From positions 248,001-312,000 of the forward strand of contig JABTTQ020002552.1 of assembly GCA_016081115.2 (NCBI GenBank): DNA of 64,000 nt. Direction: 5' to 3'. The notes below the pieces were generated by a model that worked only from the letters and a program-made list of their open reading frames with translations, did not search any database and was not told the origin of the DNA. Below are positions 1 through 12,789 of the stretch, in pieces (position 1 is the stretch's first letter; each line of letters begins with the position of its first letter). A program made the position numbers and the translations under genes. This stretch comes from Rehmannia glutinosa (lineage: Eukaryota > Streptophyta > Magnoliopsida > Lamiales > Orobanchaceae).

Positions 1-3000
1 ATCTACATATTCGATATTTTTGGGTTGTGGTCTACGTCGAAAACCTCTTCCTCCTTCTCTGCGGGTGTATCTTTGTACAAGAGTCTTACCTTACCAGCTG
101 AATGGTCAGCTGGTAGTCTGCTTCGCTTATCGCCTTCTTCGCACAATTTAAGACCCTTCTCCCAAAGATAGACCCAAGGCTTGGGCTCGTGAGACATCTT
201 TTGGAAATAGCCTACGGATTCGAGTGTCTTGAATTCTTCAACGGATCTTGGCTCGGATCCGTTGTCTACAATAGTATCTTGATCCTTCCCTGCCGGAATG
301 CCACCATATTGTTTCAACACTTATTCAATGAGGGCATCTATCCTCTTGTCGAACTCTTCCATCCATGCTTCTACGATTCGCCTTTTCTCCGAAATTGGTA
401 CATCAGAGTGTTTGATCGGCAGAGTAACTAGAAGTTTGCTGATAATCAACGCCGTAACATGACCTTGCTGGGGGGTTTCAGCAATCATTAATGTCAAGTC
501 CTTCGAATGTTCCCCCTCAGTTACTTTTCCTCAGCTGCTGTCATCTTGGCTTCCGATTCTTTCAACTTTTCTTCTTTTAAAAACCTTAGGGACTCCTCTT
601 TCCCCTTTTTGGCATCATCAAAGGAGAGAGGAACCCCAGGGAACATGCCTACGAGCAAGAAGGCGAGTCTGCTGAGAGCTGAGTTCTGCTTGGAGTCTGC
701 TACGGCATAAGCTGTCCAAAATTTTGAACGAGTGGCTTTTGATTCGGCTGCCACCAGTTTCATTCCAGCCATGAGAAGGCTGAATTTTGCATTCATGGTC
801 TCCTCAAGACGCAGAACTTCCTTTTGTTGAAATTCACGTAGTAGCTCCATTTATGTTTTGTGAGATTCATGCAACCTCTCAATATACGCCTGCATCATCT
901 GCTTCATATCAGCATTGTCAGCACTCCAAACGAGCATTTTATTGTATAATGCCTTGAAATAACGAACTTGCTTGTATCGCATGGCACTCGGCTGTTGAGA
1001 CCATTCCCTGATCCTTACCACCATCCCTCTCAAATCTGCTATGAGGGTGGCATCTATATTGTCCAGGCGTAAGTTTAGTGAGACCTGGTGCCGTTCGATC
1101 TTCTCAATCTCTTCATAGATTTTCTTGAAGACTTCACGAATCTCAGCTGCCACACCTGATTCAGCTGCCGCCCATTCTACATCGAAGTTAAAATTTGTTG
1201 GCACAATGGAGTCAGTAGGGATTACTGGATCTTCTCGAACAGTGAATCATCATTGTTCTTTAGCAGTCTCTTACTCTAGCTCAGGCAACTCGATAGAAAA
1301 GGGAAATACTTGTTCAAAAGCATCATCTCGCACATATGGGATTGTTTGTGCGATTTGTTCTTGTGATGTATCTGGCAGAGTCGGTACTGCTGCAGCTGTG
1401 GGAGCCTATGCAGATGACTCGGTTTCAGTTGGGGCTTTTGGAATGTGTTGCCAGCTGACTGAGCCTCGGCTGTCTTAACAACATCTTTGGTCTTAGTAGA
1501 TTTCTCTAAATGAATTACCGGATCCTCAGCTGTATCATTAGCGTCAACGGATGATGATGAAACCTGCAGGCTTAGTTCATCATCGAAGTTGAATGTTTGA
1601 CGAACAGCTTTGTAACTCGACTGACTCGTATTCTTGAGAACATTCTCAGCTGGGTCCTTTTGATGTGCAACGGGTGTGGACTCAGCTTCATCTTCAGACC
1701 CCAGAAATGATATGTCAGGATTCTCCTGGGAGTCATGAAGTGCACTTATCTCCTTCTCAGATTCAGTGCTTTGAATAGGATAAATGTTCTGTGTCTCTTG
1801 AGCTTGACCCAGGGAATTCTCAACCTCCCTCGGGCCTACACTACCTCCAGCAGTCTCAACTGCAGCGAGGCCTTCAACATTCCCTTTCCGATCGCGATTG
1901 TCTTAGGGTCTTCAATATTTGCATCCATAGGAGTTTCAACTCTTTGGATTGCACTTTCATTGCCCAGAGTGTTAACTCCCAGGGCAGATCCATCCTGTGC
2001 CTCGACCGCAACAGCAGTGTCATCAGCCTTCAAAGCAGCTGACACTTCAGCTGGGACAGACTCAACTATCCGAGCTTCGTCAATGTTAATCTGCTATGGT
2101 TCTTTTTCAATATCCACTTCACCACCTTCTTCAATATGGAGTCTTCTGTAGGAGAGATTGAGATGACTGAGGCAACGTAGCTGTTGCAACCACTGAGGCA
2201 ATATATTGTGCTACTTCCAAAGGATCGGTCTGTAGGAGAGATTGAGATGACTCTCCTAGTCTTTCTAATAGTTGTGGCTCATGCATTAGCCTGGAATCCC
2301 GTAGAGCTTGTTGCAAGTCCGACTTCTCTGCTGCAGTTGTGGGATCCATATCTTCATAACTCTTTGAGAACACATCAAAATGAGAGTGAGTGTATTCTAC
2401 AGTTCCAGTAAACGTGCATATCTTGGATTTCTCAAGAGCTTGTGCTTTCTCGGCTGCTTTGGCTTTTTCCTTCTCTTTGAAGATGTGTAGAATATCCATG
2501 CAGTTATTTTCATTCAGTGCCTGAAGCACAATGTTGACTCCAAGAAATTGCAGCAATTCCTCCTCTTCTTCGATGAACTCAGGGCAAGCAAACTGCGCCA
2601 TTGAGTGGCCTAACTTCCACGCCCTCCATTCACATAGACGACGTTGAATGTCTGGATATACAGAAGAATACATGAGGACATCATCATCTTCATCATCATC
2701 ATCTTTTTGTCCTTCATTTTCTAGGATTGGAGGCAAGATATTCTGTTGCAGGTGGAGAGACAACATTCTCAGATTGATGTTCAGTTGTCTCAGCTGCTAC
2801 ATTATCCTCAGCTGTCTTCTCCACAGTTGGGTCTTCTGTAGGCCTCTGCTGATCATCCTCAGCAGACTTGGCTAGTGTCATCAATAACTTTGAGAGACTG
2901 CACTCCCGAGCTTCAGCAGTCTCTGGGGTTTTCTCCAGCTGAGAAGAAGATTCAACTGTCTTTTCAAGTTCTGAAATCTTGAAAATTCTTCTTCTTTTGG

Positions 3001-4090
3001 TCTTAACTAGATAAATTACGGGTTCTTCGGAATCTTGGGCGGTGGGGGCCGGTGCATCCTTCTTGGAGAGAATTGCTTTTCTTGATTTGGTAGTCCTCTT
3101 CTTTCGTATGGTTAAAGAAGGTATTTGAGATTCCTTCTCAGCCTCGGCTGCAGGGTCAGGAGACATGACTGCATGGGTAGGCGACTCGGCTGTAGGGGCA
3201 CGTGCACCCTTTTTCTTAGCTGCAGGGGAAACTTTCTTCTTCGCAATTGCAAGGGCAGCTTTCTTCTTTGGAGGAGGGTATCAGCTGTGTCCTCGGGTTT
3301 AGCTGATTCCTTCTCACTTGTTTCCGGCTTTTTCACGTGGGCTCTCTTCTGGGCTCCTAAGAGATTCTCCCTAAACATCTTCTTGTTGACATGGAAAGGT
3401 TTTCCATGTCGAAGGGGAATACCCTTCACTTCCATCAGGTGGCCAATCACGAGGCCATATCCGAGAGATTCTCCAAAGGATTCGTCATCCTTAAGCGATT
3501 TGTTCATTACATTCTGCCAGAGTCTGCTGTACACGAACTCACCCCAGTTGACTTTCTTGCCCTGCATGATCGCAGCCATGACGATCAGCTTAGTCTTTGA
3601 CAGCTGATTGAAGCTGCCAAACTTCATGTCTACACATTTGGAGACGACATCCATCAACTTATGATAGTCATCCTTCAGCAATTTCTTCTCAGCTGTGTAG
3701 ACCACATTAACAGCACAGTCCGGTTTGGCTATCTCTTTCCATGCATCAGCCAAATCAACTTCAGCTTCATAAATCTCCTTCATGCCTTTAGACGGCAGTA
3801 AACAGTGCTCCGCAAGGTCCTTAGCAGTTATCATTATGTCCTTGCAGTGGACAGAAGACTTGATTCTTTCATCCTGCACTTTAGTGTTAACATAAAACTG
3901 CGCCACCTCTTCTAATATGTGTGCGAGTATTCCATATTCAGAAAAGCCTTAAGACTTGACTTTTCCAACATCTCATCAATTTTCTTCACTAGGGTTTCAT
4001 CAGAACCGTGCTTTACCATGCCTTCGAAATCCACTGATGATCCTGAGTGGATTGCTTCGATAGCTTGACAAAATCAAACTTAGGTGCCAT
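1..4090 (-). pseudogene. Extra ORF of element A (env position, unknown function), 3' end beyond the window
   Basis: I do not recognise a named family. The start ATG is at 4090-4088, beginning MAPKFDFVKL, like MAPTYDF in elements B and D. The first 60 codons are frameshifted. Then comes a conserved module of about 260 residues (3906-3112) with the blocks YHKLMDVVSKCVDMKFGSFN and GYGLVIGHLMEVKGIPLRHG. A Lys/Ala/Pro-rich linker follows, then a short module YPDIQRRLCEWRAWKLGHS with an EEEEELL run (about 2650-2560), a Ser/Asp-rich acidic stretch, and a predicted coiled coil (1204-521) rich in Glu, Lys and Leu. The C-terminal block GSEPRSVEEFKTLES (about 260-210) is shared with C and D. No signal peptide or transmembrane span is visible. 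It lies downstream of pol, where an env-like gene would sit. Several frameshifts and a stop at 3-5 show decay. Confidence 0.75.
2679..2704. repeat. (ATC)n microsatellite inside the extra ORF of A
   Basis: An interrupted ATC/GAT trinucleotide run encodes an Asp/Glu tract on the minus strand. The matching places in C and D also encode Asp runs but differ in length, as expected for slippage. Confidence 0.8.
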
Positions 4091-4610
4091 TTTTAGAGAT
4101 TTTTACCGATTAAAACTTGAAGAACTGGTTTGAGGACTCTTAGGGTTTTCGAGAGAGAAAATAATTTGCTTTCTATTGCTTGAAGATGAACAGTTTCAGT
4201 AAAGTGTTAGAGAAAAGACTAAAAACCGTATATAAGATTTACGAAAGGACGGGTCTTTGGATTTTGAAATTTTGATCAAGATCAATGGCTCAGATTTAGC
4301 ACGTCAAATCCCATTTAATTCCTCGCATTTAATCCAGTAGCATTTATATCAAATCATATGCTTACTGTGAAGCTTTTGACTGTATTACGCTGACGTTATC
4401 CTTAAAAATATTCCCGCTCATTTAAAACAACTGCGTTTTTGTCACTTAGCTCATAAATGACTCTTCTTCTCTCTTCTCATTGAGTGACTCAGCTGTCAGC
4501 TAACTCGATATAGCTGACTTTCCGATATGGCTGTTTCATTTGGCTGATGTGAGAAACCTGCTCTTTTCTTACTTTTTCATCTTTTATTTGTGTTGATTGA
4601 TTCTTCCGAG
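4091..4610 (-). promoter_or_regulatory. Spacer between pol and extra ORF of A, candidate internal promoter or splice-acceptor region
   Basis: There is no coding sequence here. On the minus strand a TATATA motif lies at 4234-4229, about 140 bases before the extra ORF start, followed by a pyrimidine-rich stretch containing TCTTTTCTCTAACAC. The same place in B (18321-18823) is also AT-rich and then CT-rich before the ATG. A TATA-like box plus pyrimidine-rich leader could be an internal promoter, or the pyrimidine tract could feed a splice acceptor. Either would let a separate mRNA carry the extra ORF. The function is inferred. Confidence 0.35.
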
Positions 4611-7600
4611 TATTAACTAAACTCAATTAACGCTAGCTCATGCTTAAGCTCTGCAAATCTTGATTCACATAAGGGCTTAGTGAATATGTGAGCTAACTGC
4701 TTATCAGCCGAGATATATTCCAAAGTGATGTCATTCCTTTCAACATGATCTCTTATAAAATGATATCTAACATCAATGTGCTTTGTTCTTTAATGCAACA
4801 CATGATTCAGAGTGATTGCAATAGCACTTGTGTTATCAAATATAATTGGAATTTCCTTTTCTTCAATTTCATAATCTCTCAGCTGCTGTCTCATCCATAA
4901 GACTTGGGCACAACAGCTGCTTCCAACTATGTACTCTGCTTCAGTTGTGGATGTAGCTATTGAGTTTTGCTTCTTACTAAACCAGGAAACCAATCTGTTT
5001 CCAAGCATTTCACATATACCTGAAGTACTCTTCCTTTCAAGTCTACATCCAACATAGTCTGAGTCTGAGTAACCAATAAGCTTGAATCCTCCTTCCTTTG
5101 GATACCATAAGCAACTTCCTGGAATCCCCTCAAATATCTTAGGATTCTCTTGGCTGTAGTCATGTGGCTCTTCTATGGTGCAGACTGAAATCTTGCACAT
5201 ACACCTACTGCAAAGATGATGTCTGGTCTGCTGGCTGTTAAGTAGAGCAACGATCCAATGAGTGTTCTATGTCTTGTTAGATCTACAACCTTACCATCTG
5301 CATCCATGCCCATCTTGACTGATGTGTTCATTGGTATTTTCACAGAAGACTTCTCTTCCATACCAAATTTCTTCATTAAATCTCTGGTGTACTTTGTTTG
5401 ACTTATGAAAGTTCCATCCCTCAATTGCTTAACTTGAAGTCTTAGAAAGAAAGTTAGTTCTCCCATCATGCTCATCTCAAATTTGCCTTGCATGAGGTTT
5501 GAGAACTTATCACACAGCTCTTTATTTGTGGATCCAAAAATGATATCATCCACATATATTTGAACAAGCAGTATATTCTTTCCATCTTGAATTCTGAAGA
5601 GTGTTCTGTCCACCTTGCCTTTGGTGAATCCATTGTCAGTTAAAAATTGAGACAATGTATTATACCATGCCCTTGGTGCCTGTTTCAATCCATAAAATGC
5701 TTTCTTGAGCTTGTACACCCTATCTCTAATAGTCTTTTGCTCAAAACCTGGAGGTTGTTCAACATAGACTTCTCCCTCTAACAGTCCATTTAGAAATGCA
5801 CTTTTCACATCCATTTGATATACAAGATAAAGTTCTTTCAAAAGATAGGCAAGAAACATCCTTATTGCTTCTAATCTAGCAACATGAGCAAAGGTTTAAT
5901 CAAAATATATTCCCTCTTCTTGGCAATACCCTTTGGCTACCAATCTTGCTTTGTTTCTTACCACAGATCCTTCCTCATTCATCTTGTTTCTGAAAACCCA
6001 TTTTGTGCCAATAACATTCTGATGGGTTGGTCTCTGCACCAACTCCCAAACTTTGTTCCTTTCAAACTGATTCAGCTCTTCTTGCATGGCTTGAATCCAA
6101 TGTGTGTCATCCAATGCTTAAGACACATCTTTTGGCTCTATTTGGGAAATAAAACAAGTGAACATTGCTTCTTGCTGAGCTCTGTATCTAGTTCTTACAC
6201 CATCTCTAACATCTCCAATAACTAGCTCTGGTGGATGGTCTCTGAGCTGGCATCTCACATCAGGTTGGAGCAAGTCAGCTGGGTTCATCTGTCTCGCAGT
6301 TGCGTTGTCTTGAGCAGCTCTTTCATCATCATTCAGCTGTAGACTTTCCAGTTGTCTTCGAGATTCAGCTCTTTCATCTTCATCTTGGTTGATTATTCTT
6401 ACTTCAGGTTCAACATAAGGACTTTTCTGCATAGTTGGCTGATTCAACTTATCAACTAATTCTTCAATATGTTCTCCATTAACATTAGGTTCATCAAAAA
6501 CCACATGAATAGACCCTTCTGTGACCATAGTCCTCTTGTTCTGCACTTTGTAGGCTTTGCTCTCAGCTGAGTATCCCAAAAAGATACCTTCATCAGCTTT
6601 AGTATCAAAAGCCTTTAAATTATCCTTGCCATTGTTGTGGATGAAGCATTTACATCCAAATATTCTAAAATATACAACATTTGGCTTTCTCCCTGTCCAT
6701 ATCTCATAGGGAGTCTTAGTAAATTGCCTATTTATCATGCATCTATTTTGAGTATAGTATGCAGTGTTGATAGCTTCAACCCAAAATCTCTTAGGCAATC
6801 CAGCTTCAGCTAACATGGTTCTTGCAGCTTCCTTGAGAGTTCTTTCTTTCACTGGCTACTCCATTATGTTGTGGAGTTCTTGCTGCAGATAACTCATGAG
6901 CAATACCATTTTCAACACAATCGAGTTATTATCCCATTGACAAACTCGGTTCCTCTATCGACCTTATCTTTATAATGGTTTGGCTCTTTTCGATTGAACT
7001 TTTTCATCACCGAGGTAACCTCGCAAAGTTTCCTTCTTTTTCACATGAAGATTGTCCATGTATATCTTGAATAATCATCCACCACTACTAAGGTGTATTT
7101 CATTCCACTTATGCTGGTTGGTTCAACATGACCAAATAAACCCATATGCAACAGATGCAATATCCTTGTCGAAGAAGGACTAGGCTTCTCCTTGAATGAA
7201 GATTTGATTTGCTTTCCCATCTGGCATACATCACATACACTTTGCTAACAGACAAGTGCTTGGTGTGGCAGTAGACTAGTCTACCACATACATATTCTTC
7301 TATCTTTATCCTTGCAGAACTATTTCATTTGATTCAATATCTTTTATCTGGCATACTCCCATATTGAATCCAACATTATAGCCCTTGTCAGAGAGTTGGC
7401 TGATGCTTAACAGGTTGAAGTTGAGGCCTTCAACATATGCAACATCTATGATCTCTAATACATTCTTCTTGATGGATCGAGTGCCTTTTATTTCCCCTGG
7501 AGTTTCATTTCCCCCAAATATGAATTTTGCACCTCTAATCTCCTTGAATATTGACAGATTTTTCTTATTTCCTGTCACATGTCTGGAACAACCACTATCC

Positions 7601-7640
7601 ATGTACCAGATTCCTTGGCACTCAGCTGTTCCTTGAACAT
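4611..7640 (-). pseudogene. pol: pol of element A: protease, integrase, reverse transcriptase, RNase H (broken)
   Basis: On the minus strand the order is typical of Ty1/copia. The aspartic protease has MDSGCSRHVTG with DSG at 7599-7591. A GAG-pre-integrase block follows (to 7306). The integrase has lost about 125 bases near 7245 that in D encode the His pair of the HHCC finger. Its first catalytic Asp is Gly (HMGLFG instead of HMDLFGP), and the frame is lost at the second Asp, where RSDRGTEF is expected. The C-terminal integrase part (6852-6118) is readable. Reverse transcriptase (6114-5173) has intact YVDD at 5556-5545 and one in-frame stop near 5895. RNase H (5200-4620) keeps the KLIGYSDSDYVGC and TEAEYI blocks but has a stop at the position of LHSRTKH. 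It cannot make an active integrase. Confidence 0.9.
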
Positions 7641-7652
7641 GCAGTAAAGGAA

Positions 7653-9575
7653 TTACTTTTTAGGTACCCATACTTGGCTGGGTCTTGAGGGGTTAGTGCC
7701 AAAATGATTTGACTCTAAGAGGTTGCCAAAATCATAATTCACTTCTGCAAATTGCTTGGGGGCTTTAGGTTCATACAACTGTCTCTTTTGTTTGTATGCC
7801 TGTGTGCGTTTTAGCAATTGCCTTCTTTGGGTAATTGTGATATTTTTGAGGTAGAGCTTGGGTGCATGTGTGTGCTGATAGTAGCTCTTTTGCCTTTGGA
7901 ATGACCTTTGCTGAGGTTTAGGTCTTTGCCATCTAGGGTTGTATTCCATTGATCTTTGCTGATTTATTCACATTATTCCAATCAGCTTGGCTTGAGTAGT
8001 TTCTACCATTCCCATCATGTGTGTTTTTTTGATAAAACTTCTGGGGTTTTGGGTAGCCCTGTTTATCCTTTTTCCAAAATCACTTTAGGAGTTTGACTAT
8101 GCACAGAGGAATTAAATCCTATACGTGTCTTATCTTCACATTCTTTTTGACTCATGATAAGGTCATCCAATGATTTTGATGCCTTTGTAAATGAGGCAAT
8201 TATATTTTTAAGATCATTTTCTGTCTTTTCTATAGCAGCTATCTCTGCTATCAGTTTGGCATTCTCAGCCTTCAACTCTTTGTTCTCCTCAGTTTGGCAT
8301 TCTCAGCCTTCAGTTTGGCTTTTGAGCTGGCTGTTTTCCTCATTTAAAAGTGTGTGTGAGAATCATAAAAATAAGTGGGTGATGAAGTGTGTGTATCACA
8401 GTCACTATCACTTGAATCTGAATGAGATAAGTTCGAGTGTATCTCATCTTCTTGGTCTGGTTGATCTTGTTTCTTAGCCATAAGACAGATCCTTGCTTCT
8501 TCTTCAGAATCACTTGAGTAGTCAGCTTCACTACTCTCTGAGTCTGCTGCTTCTTTAGACTAAGCTGTCTCAGCAGCCAACATGGCTTTCTTCTTTTCCT
8601 GTATTTATTGACTGGTGGATAGGAACAGTCAACTGCAAAATGTTCTGGTTCTATGCAATTCCAACACAGGTTCTCAGCTCTTTGATCAGCTCTTTCTGTC
8701 CTTGGGTTATCAGCTCTCTGATATTCAACCCTTTGATGCTCAACTCTTTTGGGTGGCCTATCTTGAGGTTTCACCCTTGTTTCTTTTATAGTTCATATTG
8801 AAGAACTTGTTGAATCTTTTAACCATTAGGGTAATCTCCTCTTGGTCTATGGCTTCCTTGACTTCAGCTTTTTTTCCATCCTTGACTATAAGTGCAGTTG
8901 TCTTACGTACAACTATCTTTTCTTGCTATTTTCTTCTCATCTCAAACTCATAAGCTTTGAGATCTGAGAATAGCTCATAACTGGATGTTGTTGTGACCTT
9001 CATTTCCCATTCAGCTGGGAGATTTCTCAGAATTTTCATACACATTTCCTTTTGTGTATATTCTTTCCCAAGTGCTGATAACTCATTTGTGATTTCAGTG
9101 AATCTGGCATCCAGCTGATCCAAGGTTTCACCTGCAAGCATTTTAAAATTTTCAAATTTTTGTACAGCAACAGACAATTTATTTTCTATAATTTGCTCAG
9201 ATCCTTCACAAATTAAAGTTAATTTATCCCAGATTTATTTTGCAGATTTGTAAGATTTGACTTTATTGAACATTGTTTTGTCCAATGTCTTGTATAGAAT
9301 GTCCTTGGCCATATTGTCCAAGTTGTATCTCTTTCTGTCATCGTTAGTCCACTCAGTCTTTGGCTTTTCAACCATGGTGGTTTGTCTTCATCTGCTTCTG
9401 CTACTACAGTTGTTATTCTTACAGTTGTGTTCACCTTAAGTATTTGTAGTGGCCCATCATCTATCACTAGCCACATTTCATCATGCAAAGCAGATAGATG
9501 AGCCTGCATACGAATTTTCCAGTCATCAAATTCTTCAACAGTGAACATAAGGATGCGTATTAAATTTTCTTCCAT
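7653..9575 (-). pseudogene. gag: gag of element A with CCHC zinc knuckle and long coiled linker
   Basis: The start ATG at 9575 gives MEENLIRILMFTVEEFDDWK, with the FDDWK and ALHDEMW blocks of the UBN2/copia-type Gag family. Gag coats the RNA and forms the cytoplasmic particle. After a frameshift near 9380 comes the capsid-like region (9177-8926) with GETLDQLDARFTEI and ILRNLPAEWEMKV. An intact knuckle CWNCIEPEHFAVDC (about 8666-8625) should bind RNA. Beyond it lies an unusually long linker with Ser/Asp runs, a coiled-coil segment (8275-8063) and a Gln/Arg/Tyr-rich stretch (7949-7653) ending at the protease. At least three frame breaks are present. Gag and pol appear to form one long polyprotein with no overlap. 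Confidence 0.85.
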
Positions 9576-9687
9576 GGTAATAACTTTGTTAAGAATGAAA
9601 GATTTTGAAAATGCAAGTGTTAAAAATCTTTTAGAAAAGATAGAGATCTAGTTCAGTAACCAGTGAAGAAGGCTCAATGAACCAACC

Positions 9688-9699
9688 GCTTTGATACCA
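9688..9699 (-). other. Primer binding site of element A (initiator tRNA-Met type)
   Basis: The minus strand reads TGGTATCAAAGC two bases downstream of the LTR end. It differs at one base from TGGTATCAGAGC, the initiator-Met complement common to Ty1/copia elements. Confidence 0.9.
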
Positions 9700-9701
9700 C
9701 T

Positions 9702-11119
9702 TGTAGGTCCCAAGGGGTGTGAGTAAGTTTTAGAAGGGGGGGTTGAATAAACCTTAACAAGTTTTCAATTTTAGTCCTTTTAAAATAAATTACAGAGTTA
9801 ACACAAACAACTAAGTCCTTGAAGGACAACTAAGTTGGTTATTCAACAGAGTTAGCCACTCAACAAACTCGATAGAGCTGTTGATAGAATAACTCAGCTG
9901 TTTAACCTGAAACATAACTTGGTTGTGTCGGTTTTACCAACGGAAGACTTAACACCCTTTGATTTGTTTTAAACTTGTTTTAACACTTGATTTTAGCACT
10001 TGGTTATTAATCAGTTTGGAAAGCAAATAGGTTTATCAGCATATATAAAGTAGATATGCAGAAATGTAAAATGTACTGAAAAATAAATAACACAGTTGAT
10101 TTTTATAGAGGTTCTAATATGGGGTAGTTCTTTTAATCCTCTCTTCTCCAACTCGTGGAGGAATCCACCAAGTAACAGACCAGTTTACAAAGTGGTGAAC
10201 AGTCTAGATACAACCTTGTTCACACAGTTGGCTTGTCGTCCGACTCAACTTCTTCACAGGGCGGCTGCCTTGCTACTTTAGCTCAATTTCTCAAGCTCTT
10301 GGATTTGATCACGAAGCCCTCCAATAACTTGATAATGGTTCGACCTTGAACCTTCCTACAATCCTCCTTGGAAAGTAAACCCCTTTCGATTCTTCAAAAG
10401 TTTCCTCTTCAATAGTTTGAAGTTGTCTTTCCTTCACAGCTTTGTGTTGGATTGATTTCCTTCGAGTTTCAGGCTTGAGGATTTGCTTGAAAATCTTTGA
10501 GAATGTTTTTCAGGTTAACTGCTTGAATATTGCTCGATTTCTCAGGTGTGCAAGGTAACCTTTTCTCAATGAGTTTCCTCAGCCTTTTATAGTAAACTTT
10601 CAAAAATATGCCCATTGACGAGATAGGCTGATCTTCAAAAGACACTTGTGTTCGTTGGCTTGTCTTTTCTTGGTCTTCAATCATGAGATGTTGACCTTTC
10701 CTGGTATTAAATGAATGTGCAGCTTTTCAGGTTCTGACACGAGGTGCAGTGCTTCCCATTGGTTTATTCCTTCTGCATGTTTCTGGGACGAACACTTTAA
10801 GACCTGACAACATGGAAGTATTACTTATTTAAGTAATGTTCTTGACTTTTGTACAACGGATTCATTTCAGTTAACTCCTCTAGGCTGCTGCCTATTTCCC
10901 AGGTGACTTGAATCTACTCCAATCATTTGAAGACTCATCTGTCACTTTCAACTTATGACTGGGCTCCTTGAGATGACTTAGACTGACAATTCACACAACT
11001 TCCTCAGCTGATACATCTTAAGTCAAGTTCTTGATCTCCCTTCTTGGGCACACTCAGTTGTTCCACAATGGAGTCTTCACTTCAGTCTTCAATTGACTTA
11101 TTGTATTTCCAGGCATAGC
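9702..11119 (-). repeat. 5' LTR of element A, major part (rest of U3, R and U5)
   Basis: On the minus strand this ends with ...CCTACA next to the primer site. A TATAAAA box at 10591-10585 marks the U3 promoter. The first 129 bases of the LTR are displaced to 25145-25273 by element B. The reassembled length, about 1.54 kb, matches the other LTRs of this family. The last five bases on the right, ATAGC (11115-11119), are the left target duplication of B. Confidence 0.9.
11115..11119. repeat. Left target-site duplication of element B (ATAGC)
   Basis: ATAGC stands before the 5' LTR of B, and ATAGT follows its 3' LTR at 25145-25149. In the uninterrupted LTR of D this place reads catagc followed by TACTTGAC, so the right copy has probably lost one C at a CTG. 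Confidence 0.75.
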
Positions 11120-12661
11120 TGTTAGGAATTTTATTGTTTAGATTTTGATGAATGCCATGTAAAACTTAGAATAGAAAGTTGGCTCCCCAATTCTTGCTTT
11201 GAAATGTATTGTAACAATTAGAGCTGGCCAAGCCTGAGTTAAGTCGCCTACGCTCCAACTTGCAAGAAGACAATCAAGGCTTGAAGGAAAACTCTGCTGT
11301 GAGACAGCTGAGTACAACAAAGAAAAGCAGACAGAAACTCGATGAAGAAGCAGCTGAGATGCACTGAGTGGAACATCAGTCAAGTCAACTCAAAGAAAAG
11401 CCAAGTCTCAGTCAAGTGATGAAGAGTCATCCAATGATTGGAAGTCGACTCTAAGTCACCTGGGGAAAGCGAGGAAATGCATCAAGTCGAGATAACTGAA
11501 AAAGAACCGTTGCACGTAAATCAAGAGATTTACTTAAACAAGTAATATCTCCATACTACCTTTCTTGGAGTGCTCAGTCCCCGTAAGCGTGCAAAGAAAT
11601 GAACCAATGGGAAGCACTACACCGTGTCGAACTCTGAAAAGGTGATAAAACATTTCATACGAGGAAATGGCAATTCCAAGAAGTGCAAACCAACGATCGC
11701 AAAGTGATTTTCAAAAATGAGCCTATCTCTTCAACGGGCAAATTTTTGAAAGTTCACTATAAAAGGCCGAGGAGTTTGATTGAGAAAAAAAAGATGCGTG
11801 GATGACACACACGTGAGATATACAAGCTTATCAAAATTGAAATATTGTCAATCCTCAAGCCTACATCTCAAGAACATCAATCCAACACTTACCCGTGAAG
11901 GAAAGAGAACTTCAATCAGTTGAAGAGGAAACTATCGAAAACAAGGGGTCTACATTCCAAGAAGGATTGTAGAAAGGTTCAAGGCTGAACCAAGTCTTAA
12001 GCGTTTGGAGGGCTTCGTGATCAAATCCAAAGTGCTTGAGCAAGTGAGTCGTAGTAGCAAGGCAACGCCTGTGAAGAAGCTCGAGTCGCACGAGAAGCCA
12101 GTGAGTGATCAAGCGCGTCTCCGCATCGAGTCCCAAAGGATCAAGTTGGCTGTTGTGATCAAGACTTGTATCCGGACTGTTACCACTTTGTAAACCGATC
12201 ATTACTTAGTGGATTCCTCCAGAGTTGGAGAAGAGAGGAGTAGAAGAATTACCCCATCTTCGAACCTCTATAAAAACTTTATTGTGTCATTTACTTTACA
12301 AAGATTTAAATATCCGCACTTTTAATTGCTTATATCCGCTAATAAATTTGCTATCCATCCGATAATCTATAAGTACTAAATCAAGTTGTAAAAACTTGCT
12401 TAAACAAACTTAAGGGTGTTAAGTCTTCCTTCCTAAAAACAAAACCACAACGGTGAAGTCAAATTATAGCCAACAAATGAGTTACTCTACTACCAGCTCA
12501 CCGAAATCACGTTGAGAGATTAACTCTATGAGTGACTAATTCGATCGTCCATCAAGGACACATTGTGTAGAACTCAGAGATTTAAAAGGCCTAAATCGAA
12601 AATTTGCAAGGTTTATTCAACCCCCCTTCTAAACCTTACACTTACACCCTTGGGACCTACA
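11120..12661 (+). repeat. 5' LTR of element B
   Basis: It starts TGTTAGGAATTTTATTG and ends GGGACCTACA, the TG...CA ends of an LTR. TATAAAA lies at 11758-11764. U3 is dense in AGTCAA/TTGACT words, which are W-box cores on one strand or the other. It belongs to the same subfamily as the solo LTR at 50632-52181, and differs from the A/C/D/H LTRs, which start TGTTxxxAAATTT. Confidence 0.95.
11758..11764 (+). promoter_or_regulatory. TATA box of the 5' LTR of B
   Basis: TATAAAA in the context CACTATAAAAGGCCGAGG. The same box and context recur in the 3' LTR (24237-24243), in C (29526-29532) and in the solo LTR (51267-51273), and inverted in A (10585-10591) and D (41789-41795). It should set the transcription start about 30 bases downstream. 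Confidence 0.8.
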
Positions 12662-12663
12662 AG

Positions 12664-12675
12664 TGGTATCAAAGC
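12664..12675 (+). other. Primer binding site of element B
   Basis: TGGTATCAAAGC lies two bases after the 5' LTR. It pairs with the 3' end of initiator tRNA-Met with one mismatch, the same variant as in A. Confidence 0.9.
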
Positions 12676-12789
12676 GGTTGGTTCATTGAACCCTCCGCAC
12701 GGTTATCGAACTAGATCTCCAAACTTTTCAAAAGTCCGCTTTAGTACTTAAACTTTCAAAACTCTTTTCTATCATTAAAAGTTATCATC

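Noticed and set aside
1735..2151. Plus-strand open frame of 138 codons over the extra ORF of A
   Set aside because: It lies antisense to a conserved coding region present in four copies and has no recognisable protein pattern; it is a shadow frame.
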